64,000 nt of DNA from Saprospiraceae bacterium (GTDB lineage: Bacteria; Bacteroidota; Bacteroidia; Chitinophagales; Saprospiraceae), in contig JADJWV010000003.1 in assembly GCA_016716185.1 (NCBI GenBank), positions 336,824 to 400,823 of the forward strand, written 5' to 3'. The stretch's first letter is position 1; each line of letters starts with the position of its first letter. Both the position numbers and the translations under genes were made by a program. Of this stretch, positions 38,489 to 46,546 are shown piece after piece. The notes beneath the pieces are model-generated. The model was given only the letters and a program-made list of their open reading frames with translations, had not been told where the DNA came from and searched no databases.

Positions 38489-39832
38489 ATGAAACAAACA
38501 GTTCTAATAATCACATTATTCTTTATTGGCTTGAATGTAGTTGCACAATCAGATTCAACGGCAAAGAAAAAATGGCTGAAGGAAACTCGCCTTACCGCTT
38601 TAATTGATAGTCGCACTGCATTTGAATTTAATAATTCTAAATTCTCTAAATCAGAGCTGATAATTCGACCGGAATTGGAAATGCCTTTTTCTAAAAATAT
38701 TCGCTTATTCGCCAGCGCAAGGGCATATTCCGAATGGCTGGACATTCTGGAACCCAATGAACCTACACAAGATGAAATATCAGATTATTCTAAACGATAT
38801 TTGATCGGTGACCGTTTAGAATTTGAATTAAGAGAATTTTATATCGATTGGAAAATAAAAAAGCATTATCTCACTATTGGAAAACAACAAATCGTTTGGG
38901 GCGAAGCGGATGGGTTAAAGATATTAGATGTAGTTAATCCAATTAATCTTCGTGAATTTTTATTAGACGATTTCGATCAATCTCGAATACCATTATGGTC
39001 GGTAAAAGCAGATTTGAATTTCGGAAAGATTAAAACACAATTGATTTGGATTCCGGATAATACCTATCACGATATTCCCGATAGCAACTCCCCCTTCTTT
39101 CCATCTGCATTTTTCCCTTCTCCCCCTTCTGGTATTTCCTTGGTGCAGCACCCTCTTAATCGCCCTAATAAATTTATTGAAGACAGCGATGCAGGCATAA
39201 GACTATCGGCTTTTTTAAAGGGTTGGGATATTACCCTGAACTATCTTTATGCTTATGATGATTTCCCTGTTGCAAAAAGCACAATTTCGATTGATACAAT
39301 TGGGTTTCCTGTAATCAATATTCACCCTTCATACAAACGTTATCATTTGGTCGGAGGAACCTTTAACAACTCATTTAAAAGCGTAACGCTAAGAGGAGAA
39401 ATTGGAGTATCATTAAACAAATCATTCAATACAACTGATGCAAACGTTACAGAGGGAATATTCCAAACAGAACAAGTAGCGGTAGTAATTGGTTTAGATT
39501 ATTCTGGTATAAGCAATACAACTATCAGCGGTCAAATTTTTGCCGATTATGTTGCAACAGATTATACGCTACTTGGACGTGAAGCACTTGAATTAAATGC
39601 AACGCTTTTATTGAGCCGTAATTTTAAAAACGAAACCATTACAACAGATTTAATTTTAGTGCAAAATCTAAATAAAGGAGATGGATTTGTTCGTCCCAAA
39701 ATAAAATGGCAAGTATTGAATAATCTTATTCTGTCTTTAGGTGCAGATATAATTTATGGCGATGAAAAACGTTTATTCGGTCAATTCCGAGATCGATCCA
39801 GGCTCGTCTTTTCAATTCAACTGGGAATTTAA
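38489..39832 (+). CDS. DUF1302-like outer-membrane protein
   Basis: This 447-residue protein has a signal peptide (TVLIITLFFIGLNVVAQS) and a barrel body. The segment YLTIGKQQIVWGEADGLKILDVVNPINLREF resembles the DUF1302 outer-membrane proteins that accompany RND/LolA-like export genes. The C-terminus ends in strands (FRDRSRLVFSIQLGI). It is the last gene of the operon, 9 bases after the LolA-like gene, and is likely the outer-membrane exit or receptor. Confidence 0.75.
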   Translation: MKQTVLIITLFFIGLNVVAQSDSTAKKKWLKETRLTALIDSRTAFEFNNSKFSKSELIIRPELEMPFSKNIRLFASARAYSEWLDILEPNEPTQDEISDYSKRYLIGDRLEFELREFYIDWKIKKHYLTIGKQQIVWGEADGLKILDVVNPINLREFLLDDFDQSRIPLWSVKADLNFGKIKTQLIWIPDNTYHDIPDSNSPFFPSAFFPSPPSGISLVQHPLNRPNKFIEDSDAGIRLSAFLKGWDITLNYLYAYDDFPVAKSTISIDTIGFPVINIHPSYKRYHLVGGTFNNSFKSVTLRGEIGVSLNKSFNTTDANVTEGIFQTEQVAVVIGLDYSGISNTTISGQIFADYVATDYTLLGREALELNATLLLSRNFKNETITTDLILVQNLNKGDGFVRPKIKWQVLNNLILSLGADIIYGDEKRLFGQFRDRSRLVFSIQLGI

Positions 39833-40060
39833 ACTGTTATTTGTTGCAACCATTTACGCTCAATTGGCAGTAATAATATTGTTCGACATCCGAGATAAAT
39901 TTATTCTTATAGAGGGAGATTTGGCTTTTTGACAACTCATTCGTTTGAGAAATTTAATGCTCTATCTTTTATTTCATTCCAGCTTAATGCCATCCTATAC
40001 TTGTCAGGTTACTAAGATAATTATTTAAAGACCTAATGTCATTCGGTGCGATGGAAAAAT

Positions 40061-40121
40061 TGGTTCTTTTGGCTTTGCCTGTGTGTCGGCTTGTGGGCGG
40101 GACAAAGCCAAATGTGCCAAT
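40061..40121. repeat. TCTT/ATGT hairpin, copy 2
   Basis: TTGG (40061-40064) pairs with CCAA (40118-40121). After an internal loop (TTCTT facing ATGTG), TTGGCTTTG pairs with CAAAGCCAA (40104-40112). It lies 200 bases inside the right end of giant cassette 1. The surrounding 39833-40315 gap has no supported gene. Confidence 0.65.
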
Positions 40122-40317
40122 GCGGGTTGGCGTAAAATTGAATTAAAAAAAAGTGCGGCGGGAAAAAATAAAAAATACAGAAGAGTCGGCAAGGAGTGTC
40201 GGTTTACTCGTTGTCCGTTTATGATATGGTCTGTATGTTGGTCACTTGTCAAAATGGTTTACTTTTTCTTTAAATTGTCTGCCTGTCGATGGTTGTTGTG
40301 TCGTCCGATACGCTTGC

Positions 40318-40456
40318 ACCTAACGGTTCTGGCATAGACGCTGCGCCGCCATACCAATAGCAACCAAAAATAACAACTAAATATTTCATTACCGGAAAAA
40401 ATTAAATGAGAGTGATTTCTGATGCTTGGCGGTGTAGAGTCTATGCCATGTTATCT
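40318..40456. repeat. attC-like site D
   Basis: Left core ACCTAAC (40318-40324), right core GTTATCT (40450-40456). GGCATAGAC (40331-40339) pairs perfectly with GTCTATGCC (40439-40447). GCGCCGCC and GGCGGTGT extend the stem. Confidence 0.8.
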
Positions 40457-41142
40457 GAGGTCTTTTCCTTGCAATAATTCGTGAATTATACTATCTCGAA
40501 TGGCTTTAATAATTGGAATATACCTATAATAAGTTTCATATCGATTGTCTACTCTTGGAGTGATTTTTAAATTCAATGAGTCTAAGGGTATTATTTTTTG
40601 ATAAAAATTTATTTTTGAGCAATATTTTGAGTATATCAATCCATCCAGAGCTAAATCACAATATCGCACCGGGGTTGGCATTTCACTCTTGTAATGAAAG
40701 TAGTCTAGAGGATAATATATTAACTTGTTCCAGATCGGATTCTTATTGGTTAGGTGTTGGTAATAAATTGGTATAAGTAATTTGCTTGGAATAAAATATG
40801 ATAGATTAAAGTCATCTGAATTTAAATTATCTTGCTTAAAATAATTTTGTAAAAATATGGTGGCTATATTATCAAAATTTAATTGAAAATAATTTTCTTT
40901 TGACATTGAATTATCATTGATATCATCATGCGCATTGATAGCAAAAAATACCCTATGCATTTCTTCTGGACATATTATAATTGCTTTATAAATTGTATCT
41001 GCAAAATTAGGTAGGGGTTTAATTTTATTTTTTTCAAATAATAGATCCTATCTACAGTTTCGTTCACAAATTCAGAGTCATACGTGTATTTCTTTTTCAA
41101 ATTACAAGAAACAAGTAATATAATTATAATTAAACGTAGCAT
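40451..41142 (-). CDS. Hypothetical lipoprotein (cassette D-E, one frameshift)
   Basis: From the ATG at 41142 the protein begins MLRLIIIILLVSCNLKKKYT, a lipoprotein signal with LVSC lipobox. The frame breaks near 41038-41046; one extra base there joins it to the downstream frame (KIKPLPNFADTIYKAIIICPEEMHRVFFAI...), giving 230 residues. No family is recognised. The cassette is 40450-41159, framed by GTTATCTGAG / CTCAGATAAC, and its stop lies almost on the right core of site D. Confidence 0.65.
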
Positions 41143-41152
41143 TTAAGATCTC

Positions 41153-41277
41153 AGATAACGGTCTGTGCTTGCGACGTGCCGCACCCACCTAGCCAAATTT
41201 AAAACTTATTTCCGACTTTTCCGCCAAGCGTTGAAACCAATTGCCTCTGCGGCATGATCGCAAGTACATTGTTATGA
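41153..41277. repeat. attC-like site E
   Basis: Left core AGATAAC (41153-41159), right core GTTATGA (41271-41277). CTTGCGA (41168-41174) pairs with TCGCAAG (41258-41264), and TGCCGCA pairs with TGCGGCA further in. Confidence 0.8.
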
Positions 41278-41444
41278 TGGTTAGGTAATATCCCACTTAT
41301 AAACGCTTAGCAATCCGTGCCCGCACCAATTACATAGTCACAAGCACACCCTAAACCAATTTTAGCTTAGAGCATCCCATCGAATTTGTCTCACACCCAC
41401 ACCATCAACAGCGTCATGCTCAAACCCTCAAAATATCTTTACAT

Positions 41445-41568
41445 CATAACGGTCTGTGCTTGCGACGTGCAGCACCCACCTAGCCAAATTTAAAACTTAT
41501 TTCCGACTTTTCCGCCAAGCGTTGAAACCAAATGCCTCTGCGGCATGATCGCAAGTACATTGTTATGA
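41445..41568. repeat. attC-like site E' (near copy of E)
   Basis: Left core TCATAAC (41445-41451), right core GTTATGA (41562-41568). The inner sequence is nearly identical to site E. Cassettes E-E' and E'-F are ORF-less and framed by GTTATGATG / CATCATAAC. Confidence 0.8.
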
Positions 41569-41734
41569 TGGTTAGGTAATATCCCACTTATAAACGCTTA
41601 GCAATCCGCGCCCGCACCAATTACATAGTCACAAGCACACCCTAAACCAATTTTAGCTTAGAGCATCCCATCGAATTTGTCTCACACCCACACCATCAAC
41701 AGCGTCATGCTCAAACCCTCAAAATATCTTTACA

Positions 41735-41866
41735 TCATAACGGTAAATTGTATGAGTAGTGGCAGGTTGCGGGGCACTTTCCTGTCAAACCGTTACGCAG
41801 TTTAAGCGGGCTACAAACCTTGATATTTGGCACTTCGCCTGCCATTACTTATACAAAATGTTGGCG
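41735..41866. repeat. attC-like site F
   Basis: Left core TCATAAC (41735-41741), right core GTTGGCG (41860-41866). Arms around TTGTATGAGTAGTGGCAGG and CCTGCCATTACTTATACAA form the stem. It opens the three-gene cassette F-G. Confidence 0.75.
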
Positions 41867-41874
41867 GTAGTTAT

Positions 41875-42495
41875 TTATTTTTTTGTCAGCTTATATCTCA
41901 AATGGGTGGTCAAGTCAGACGGTATTACATCCATAATTTCAATGTCATAAATATTCTTGTCAATTCCATCAAATAATCTAATTCCACTCCCTAAAAACAT
42001 AGGTGCGATGTGAATAAAAAATTCATCTATAAGTCCTGCATTGAGAAATTGTTGAATAGTATTTGCACCACCTTGTATTCTAATATCCTTTCCATTTGCA
42101 GATTTTCTTGCTTTTTCTAGTGCACTTTCTATTCCATCATTTATGAAATAAAAAGTTGTCGTACCTTTTTGAACCCAAGGTTCGCGTTTCTCATGAGTCA
42201 GTACGAAAACATCTGCTTCGTATAAGTCTTCAGCCCAAACAACTTCACCTTCTATAAACATGCGTTTTCCCATTATATATGAACCTGTTCTGTCAAACAC
42301 ATCATCTATTAATTTGCTGTCTGAACCAAACTCTTGTCCACCTTCCATTTTGACATGTTTCCAAAATGCTTTTTGCTTAAACATCCATCCATGCAGTTTT
42401 TCTGAAACACCACCCATAGGATTTTTAGGACTTCTGTTTTCACCTGCAAAAAAGCCATCCAGTGATATTGCACTGTCAAAGATTATCTTACTCAT
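41875..42495 (-). CDS. Dihydrofolate reductase-like (RibD C-terminal) protein
   Basis: This 206-residue protein has the RibD-C/DHFR fold used by many unassigned reductases: IIFDSAISLDGFFAGE, GSYIMGKRMFIEGE, KDIRIQGGANTIQQFLNAGLIDEFFIHIAPMFLGSGIRLF. It probably binds NADPH; the substrate is unknown. Third in transcription order of cassette F-G, it overlaps the DUF1801 gene by 8 bases. Such proteins are frequent in cassette arrays. Confidence 0.87.
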   Translation of the reverse strand: MSKIIFDSAISLDGFFAGENRSPKNPMGGVSEKLHGWMFKQKAFWKHVKMEGGQEFGSDSKLIDDVFDRTGSYIMGKRMFIEGEVVWAEDLYEADVFVLTHEKREPWVQKGTTTFYFINDGIESALEKARKSANGKDIRIQGGANTIQQFLNAGLIDEFFIHIAPMFLGSGIRLFDGIDKNIYDIEIMDVIPSDLTTHLRYKLTKK

Positions 42496-42850
42496 TTAAT
42501 AAATTTAATCTGTATTTAATCATTTCGTTTATTATTTCCTTCGGCAAGGGCCTATTCAAAGGGAATTGGACCGAACCTTTTGCTTTTTTGAATCCATCCA
42601 ATTGATTCCAAAATTTTTCCATTGTTGAGGGATGTGGGTAAAAACCAACATGGTTTTTATATCCTGCAATCATTAATTGCTCTTCTCTTTTTCCGTTTTC
42701 CATTAAAGTGAACGCAGCAATATTATAATTGATGAGTTCTTGTGTATTTGGTACACACTCGTGTATAATTTCTCGAAGTTGCAATAGATATTCTCTGGTC
42801 TTGCCCTCAAAGCTTGTAATATAGGCATCCACCGTTTTAAAATCGTTCAT
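42488..42850 (-). CDS. DUF1801 (YdhG-like) protein
   Basis: This 120-residue protein has the DUF1801 pattern: VDAYITSFEGKTREYLLQLREIIHECVPN, then INYNIAAFTL, MIAGYKNHVGFYPHPS and SVQFPLNRPLPKEIINEMIKYRL. The fold is frataxin-like; function unknown. It is the middle gene of cassette F-G. Confidence 0.87.
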   Translation of the reverse strand: MNDFKTVDAYITSFEGKTREYLLQLREIIHECVPNTQELINYNIAAFTLMENGKREEQLMIAGYKNHVGFYPHPSTMEKFWNQLDGFKKAKGSVQFPLNRPLPKEIINEMIKYRLNLLNE

Positions 42851-42886
42851 AATACTGAATTTATTTCATGCAATTTAACATTAGTT

Positions 42887-43276
42887 TCATGATTTTATTG
42901 CTTTAAGTGAATAACCACCTCCTGACCAAGTCCAAGCTCCCGCATAGGAAAGAAAATCTTCCGAAAACTTCCCTTTAAATGAATTTTCACTATGCACTTC
43001 CTGAAACCAAATTATTATATCATACTCAACTATGTCAATGTAGTAAGTGAAATGATGCCCTTCATTATCATACAAATTTTTAACACATAATTGAAGACCT
43101 TCATCGAACTCATAAATTTCTATTCCATTTATATGTCTACCTGAATATATAATATCAAATTGTTGGAATAAAAAATAGTTCCCATCCAATATTTTCATTT
43201 CTTGTTCTCCAGTTACATCGTCTCCTTGAATTTTCCACTTACCGATTAATGGATATAAGTCTTTTATACTATTCAT
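42887..43276 (-). CDS. Lipocalin-like small protein
   Basis: This 129-residue all-beta protein starts IKDLYPLIGKWKIQGDDVTGEQEM, with the G-x-W near the N-terminus that is common in lipocalin-like folds, followed by regular strands. No signal peptide. It is the first gene of cassette F-G (41860-43305; ends GTTGGCGGTA / TACCGCCAAC). Confidence 0.55.
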   Translation of the reverse strand: MNSIKDLYPLIGKWKIQGDDVTGEQEMKILDGNYFLFQQFDIIYSGRHINGIEIYEFDEGLQLCVKNLYDNEGHHFTYYIDIVEYDIIIWFQEVHSENSFKGKFSEDFLSYAGAWTWSGGGYSLKAIKS

Positions 43277-43298
43277 GCTCTATGTCTCCTTTAATTAC

Positions 43299-43433
43299 CG
43301 CCAACGGTTCGGCATACACGCCGGCCGCTTGAGTATAAGCCAAAAATAAGACCTAAAAATTTATTTTCCTACCCAGCCGAGAAAAATACCACCCAAGCCA
43401 ATAAAAGCGGCTGGAGTGTATGCTGTGTTATAG
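43299..43433. repeat. attC-like site G
   Basis: Left core CGCCAAC (43299-43305), right core GTTATAG (43427-43433). CGGCATACAC and CCGGCCGCTT pair with AAGCGGCTGG and GTGTATGC around a long loop. Sites M and M' are close copies. Confidence 0.85.
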
Positions 43434-43671
43434 GCAGAGCAGATTGCGAATCGACACTTTACACCCGCACCCACACAATAGACTCATTCCAATTTTATGG
43501 CATTGTCTATTTCATTTGAGTAGCGCTTAGAAGTCATGTATGGAATTTATTCTTACTTCTTGAAATTCTAATGTAATAGACTTATAATTTGCTTTCAAAA
43601 CTCACACTCGCTCGTATTTAATTTGAGTCCTGTGAGCAAGTCTTGTTAACCTCTGGCTGCTTGACTATAAC
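43427..43671. other. ORF-less cassette G-H (first of three copies)
   Basis: These 245 bases from GTTATAG to CTATAAC have no open frame of coding character. Almost the same sequence recurs at 51034-51278 and 51400-51644, each next to a G-type attC site. It might carry a promoter, a small RNA, or nothing. Confidence 0.75.
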
Positions 43672-43795
43672 GGTCCGGTACTTGCGTCGTGCCGCCACTT
43701 GCCTAGAAACCAAAAATACGAAATAGCATTTCACCATCAGCCAAAAGTGAAAATTAATTTTATTCGGCGGCATGATCGCAAGTACTATGTTATGC
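43665..43795. repeat. attC-like site H
   Basis: Left core CTATAAC (43665-43671), right core GTTATGC (43789-43795). GGTACTTGCG and GTGCCGCC pair with GGCGGCAT and CGCAAGTACT. The arms resemble site E. Confidence 0.8.
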
Positions 43796-43809
43796 TCTGG
43801 CCATTTTAT

Positions 43810-44121
43810 TCAGTTAGCATTAGCTTCTTTTTTATTTATTTCAACACTAAAGCTTACTTTCGCATGCAATGCCTTAAAAACTTTCAGTACGGTTTCAAAC
43901 CTGGCATCGGTAGCTGAGTTTTCAATTTTAGATATTTGGGCTTTTTGAACTCCTACAAGTTCACCTAATTGTTCTTGAGTTAAGTTTTTCTCTAATCTAG
44001 CTTGTTTAATTGCTTGTCCCAATAAGTCCATTCTTAATTCTTGTTCGAATTGTTCACGCTTAGGAGTCCCTTTTTTACCAATGTATTTATTGGTTAATTC
44101 ATCCAAACTATATGTTTTCAT
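43810..44121 (-). CDS. higA: HigA-like antitoxin, copy 1
   Basis: This 103-residue protein has an XRE helix-turn-helix: ARLEKNLTQEQLGELVGVQKAQISKIENSATDARFETVLKVFKALHA. It follows the toxin gene with a 4-base overlap (ATGA), the HigBA order. It should neutralise the toxin and repress the pair. The last residues (KKEANAN) differ from copy 2 because of one T in a homopolymer (T6 at 43828-43833). Confidence 0.88.
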   Translation of the reverse strand: MKTYSLDELTNKYIGKKGTPKREQFEQELRMDLLGQAIKQARLEKNLTQEQLGELVGVQKAQISKIENSATDARFETVLKVFKALHAKVSFSVEINKKEANAN

Positions 44122-44459
44122 GATTTTTTTATTTTAAAATATTCAATTCGAATTTTCTCTGCCTTTTCTAGTTCCTTCTTGGGTGTTTTGTTTGATTTCT
44201 TTATAATTCCATGAGTTGCGATCACTATTTTATTTTCTGATCTATCCCAAAATGCAAATAACCGATAATCAACCTTGTTGTATGTTGTTCTAAATTCCCA
44301 AATTTCACCGCTAAGTTTTTTAAATAGTTCATCGTCTATTATACTTCGAGATTTCCAGATGTTGTAAATTATTTTATCCCTGGGCTTTTCGGTTAAATTA
44401 TCAAGGAATTCCTTAGCTTCATGAAGAAATATGACTGTAAATCTAGGTTTTGCATACAT
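44118..44459 (-). CDS. higB: HigB/RelE-type toxin (Gp49 family), copy 1
   Basis: This 113-residue RelE/ParE-superfamily toxin has FTVIFLHEAKEFLDNLTEKPRDKIIYNIW, GEIWEFRTTYNKVDYRLFAFWD and IVIATHGIIKKSNKTPKKELEKAEKI, matching the Gp49-like HigB group that cleaves mRNA on the ribosome. It is first in the toxin-antitoxin operon. The cassette H-H' spans 43789-44532 with ends GTTATGCTC / GAGCATAAC. Confidence 0.9.
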   Translation of the reverse strand: MYAKPRFTVIFLHEAKEFLDNLTEKPRDKIIYNIWKSRSIIDDELFKKLSGEIWEFRTTYNKVDYRLFAFWDRSENKIVIATHGIIKKSNKTPKKELEKAEKIRIEYFKIKKS

Positions 44460-44525
44460 TTAAGGCAAATGTACATGTTTCCTAATTAAGAAACAAATGT
44501 ATGGTAATTTTTTTCTAATGGTCGA

Positions 44526-44656
44526 GCATAACGGTCCGGTACTTGCGTCGTGCCGCCACTTGCCTAGAAACCAAAAATACGAAATAGCATTTCACCATCA
44601 GCCAAAAGTGAAAATTAATTTTATTCGGCGGCATGATCGCAAGTACTATGTTATGC
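44526..44656. repeat. attC-like site H' (copy of H)
   Basis: Left core GCATAAC (44526-44532), right core GTTATGC (44650-44656). The interior matches site H base for base as far as I can follow. It marks the start of the second copy of the 861-base unit. Confidence 0.8.
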
Positions 44657-44666
44657 TCTGGCCATT

Positions 44667-44981
44667 TTATTCAGTTAGCATTAGCTTCTTTTTATTTATT
44701 TCAACACTAAAGCTTACTTTCGCATGCAATGCCTTAAAAACTTTCAGTACGGTTTCAAACCTGGCATCGGTAGCTGAGTTTTCAATTTTAGATATTTGGG
44801 CTTTTTGAACTCCTACAAGTTCACCTAATTGTTCTTGAGTTAAGTTTTTCTCTAATCTAGCTTGTTTAATTGCTTGTCCCAATAAGTCCATTCTTAATTC
44901 TTGTTCGAATTGTTCACGCTTAGGAGTCCCTTTTTTACCAATGTATTTATTGGTTAATTCATCCAAACTATATGTTTTCAT
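44667..44981 (-). CDS. higA: HigA-like antitoxin, copy 2
   Basis: Identical to copy 1 except for the C-terminus: T5 (44689-44693) instead of T6 shifts the last codons to KKKLMLTE, giving 104 residues. The DNA-binding part is unchanged. Either this is a real variant or one of the two homopolymer lengths is a sequencing error. Confidence 0.85.
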   Translation of the reverse strand: MKTYSLDELTNKYIGKKGTPKREQFEQELRMDLLGQAIKQARLEKNLTQEQLGELVGVQKAQISKIENSATDARFETVLKVFKALHAKVSFSVEINKKKLMLTE

Positions 44982-45319
44982 GATTTTTTTATTTTAAAAT
45001 ATTCAATTCGAATTTTCTCTGCCTTTTCTAGTTCCTTCTTGGGTGTTTTGTTTGATTTCTTTATAATTCCATGAGTTGCGATCACTATTTTATTTTCTGA
45101 TCTATCCCAAAATGCAAATAACCGATAATCAACCTTGTTGTATGTTGTTCTAAATTCCCAAATTTCACCGCTAAGTTTTTTAAATAGTTCATCGTCTATT
45201 ATACTTCGAGATTTCCAGATGTTGTAAATTATTTTATCCCTGGGCTTTTCGGTTAAATTATCAAGGAATTCCTTAGCTTCATGAAGAAATATGACTGTAA
45301 ATCTAGGTTTTGCATACAT
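44978..45319 (-). CDS. higB: HigB/RelE-type toxin, copy 2
   Basis: The protein is identical to the toxin at 44118-44459. It overlaps its antitoxin by 4 bases. Two complete toxin-antitoxin cassettes in tandem may raise dosage or be a recent duplication by cassette capture or slippage. Cassette H'-I is 44650-45392. Confidence 0.88.
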   Translation of the reverse strand: MYAKPRFTVIFLHEAKEFLDNLTEKPRDKIIYNIWKSRSIIDDELFKKLSGEIWEFRTTYNKVDYRLFAFWDRSENKIVIATHGIIKKSNKTPKKELEKAEKIRIEYFKIKKS

Positions 45320-45385
45320 TTAAGGCAAATGTACATGTTTCCTAATTAAGAAACAAATGTATGGTAATTTTTTTCTAATGGTCGA

Positions 45386-45469
45386 GCATAACGCGTGGCT
45401 ATACGACGTGCCAGCCATTTGACTTTGAGCGTTTGGTTAGCTGGCATGGACGAATAGCCGATGTTGTCG
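45386..45469. repeat. attC-like site I
   Basis: Left core GCATAAC (45386-45392), right core GTTGTCG (45463-45469). GGCTAT and GTGCCAGC pair with GCTGGCAT and ATAGCC. At 84 bases it is one of the shorter sites. Confidence 0.75.
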
Positions 45470-45476
45470 GTTCGTT

Positions 45477-46382
45477 TCAATTTTTTATTAATTTTTTAAC
45501 AATGGTTTTTCCTTTGCTATTAACTATTTTTAAAAAGTATAGCCCCGGTGCTAATTCATTCAGCTCAATTTCTGTTAAAAAGCCAACTTTTCTGAATAAA
45601 TTTTTTCCCTGTGAATCGATTACTTCAAGTTTCAAATAATTTAATTCTTGATTATTCAAATAAATCCTGTTTAAGGTTGGATTAGGAAATATCTCTATAT
45701 CATCGTTCTGGTCTAATTCGGGAGTTAAGGTTTCTGTAATATAATCACATTCTACATCAGTGTTATAATGGTACAGACCAATTTCATTATCTTCATAACA
45801 CCTCAATCCAAGAATGTAGTCTTCATCACAGATTTGAGCTTGCCAGGGAAACATGTATTGGACATCTCCAATGCCTTCAATTAATTGAGTTGTGTATACT
45901 CTGTACCAAAAAATTCCAAGTTTAAACTCAAGATTACAAGATAAAACTTTCCTTGTTTGACCATTTATGTTGGTTGTATAAATATTAGTTACGGTATATT
46001 GTAGTGTATCTGTATACATTGAGTTAAACATAATAGGGAATTTCCAAGAATCCCCAATTTCAGCTGAAAAGTTGTAAAGCATATGAAATCCAGATTCACT
46101 ATTAATTTTTGCGTAAATTTTATTTTCCATTGTCTGATACATAAAAACATTATTATCCGTGATTGAGCAAGCCCAATTATTTGTAATAGTTAAATGTGTT
46201 GACGGGATGCCATTTATAATAGTATCCCCAACTGATTTAATTAAGGTGAATTCTTCAATATCCAAATGATAATCATAAAATTTTGAGAAATGCCATTTAG
46301 TACCTATTGGGGCCCAATTTTGTGATAATCCACATATCGGAGAAATTAAAAAGAAGTATAATAAAGAGTTAATTATTTTCAT
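45477..46382 (-). CDS. Type IX-secreted protein (cassette I-J)
   Basis: The ATG at 46382 gives a signal peptide (MKIINSLLYFFLISPICGLS) and a 301-residue protein ending in a type IX sorting domain: DIEIFPNPTLNRIYLNNQEL, then LKLEVIDSQGKNLF, LAPGLYFLKIVNSKGKTIVKKLI. The longer open frame to 46499 reads into site J and is rejected. The middle is all-beta with no named family. The cassette is 45463-46408 with ends GTTGTCGGT / ACCGACAAC. Export depends on SprA from the chromosome. Confidence 0.8.
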   Translation of the reverse strand: MKIINSLLYFFLISPICGLSQNWAPIGTKWHFSKFYDYHLDIEEFTLIKSVGDTIINGIPSTHLTITNNWACSITDNNVFMYQTMENKIYAKINSESGFHMLYNFSAEIGDSWKFPIMFNSMYTDTLQYTVTNIYTTNINGQTRKVLSCNLEFKLGIFWYRVYTTQLIEGIGDVQYMFPWQAQICDEDYILGLRCYEDNEIGLYHYNTDVECDYITETLTPELDQNDDIEIFPNPTLNRIYLNNQELNYLKLEVIDSQGKNLFRKVGFLTEIELNELAPGLYFLKIVNSKGKTIVKKLIKN

Positions 46383-46401
46383 GCGTATTATTTTTAATGA
46401 C

Positions 46402-46536
46402 CGACAACGGTTTGTATTTACGAGGTAGCGCCAAACAAACTGCCTAAAGCGAAGATTAATTGTATTCAACATTGGCAAATCTAAGTTCAAAAAAATCATC
46501 TCTTTGGCAGCTATCTCCGTAAATACTGTGTTAGCA
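46402..46536. repeat. attC-like site J
   Basis: Left core CGACAAC (46402-46408), right core GTTAGCA (46530-46536). GTATTTACG and GTAGC pair with GCTAT and CGTAAATAC. Confidence 0.75.
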
Positions 46537-46546
46537 TCTGGTTTAA

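Larger units (their letters stand above)
30560..40324. other. Giant cassette 1 (9.8 kb, HxlR regulators and RND exporter)
   Basis: This segment starts with GTTAGGTGC (30560-30568) and ends with its complement GCACCTAAC (40316-40324), the same rule that frames the small cassettes. It contains twelve genes and, just inside each end, one copy of the TCTT/ATGT hairpin (30710-30778 and 40061-40121). Ordinary cassettes are about 1 kb, so its size suggests a composite origin or loss of internal sites. The end gaps (30567-30794, 39833-40315) hold no other gene I can support. Confidence 0.6.
41153..41734. repeat. Tandem duplication of a 291-base attC + ORF-less unit
   Basis: The sequence after site E (41278-41444) has no gene. 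The whole unit (attC-like site plus about 165 bases) repeats almost exactly, with a period of 291 bases and only a few substitutions (for example GCCGCACC versus GCAGCACC). Confidence 0.85.

Noticed and set aside
39833..39932. Short open plus-strand stretch after the DUF1302-like gene
   Set aside because: About 33 codons with no start codon and no family match. It is probably chance or a remnant.
41153..41734. CRISPR array
   Set aside because: The repeats are 291-base near-identical units with internal hairpins, not short repeats separated by unique spacers; no cas genes are present.
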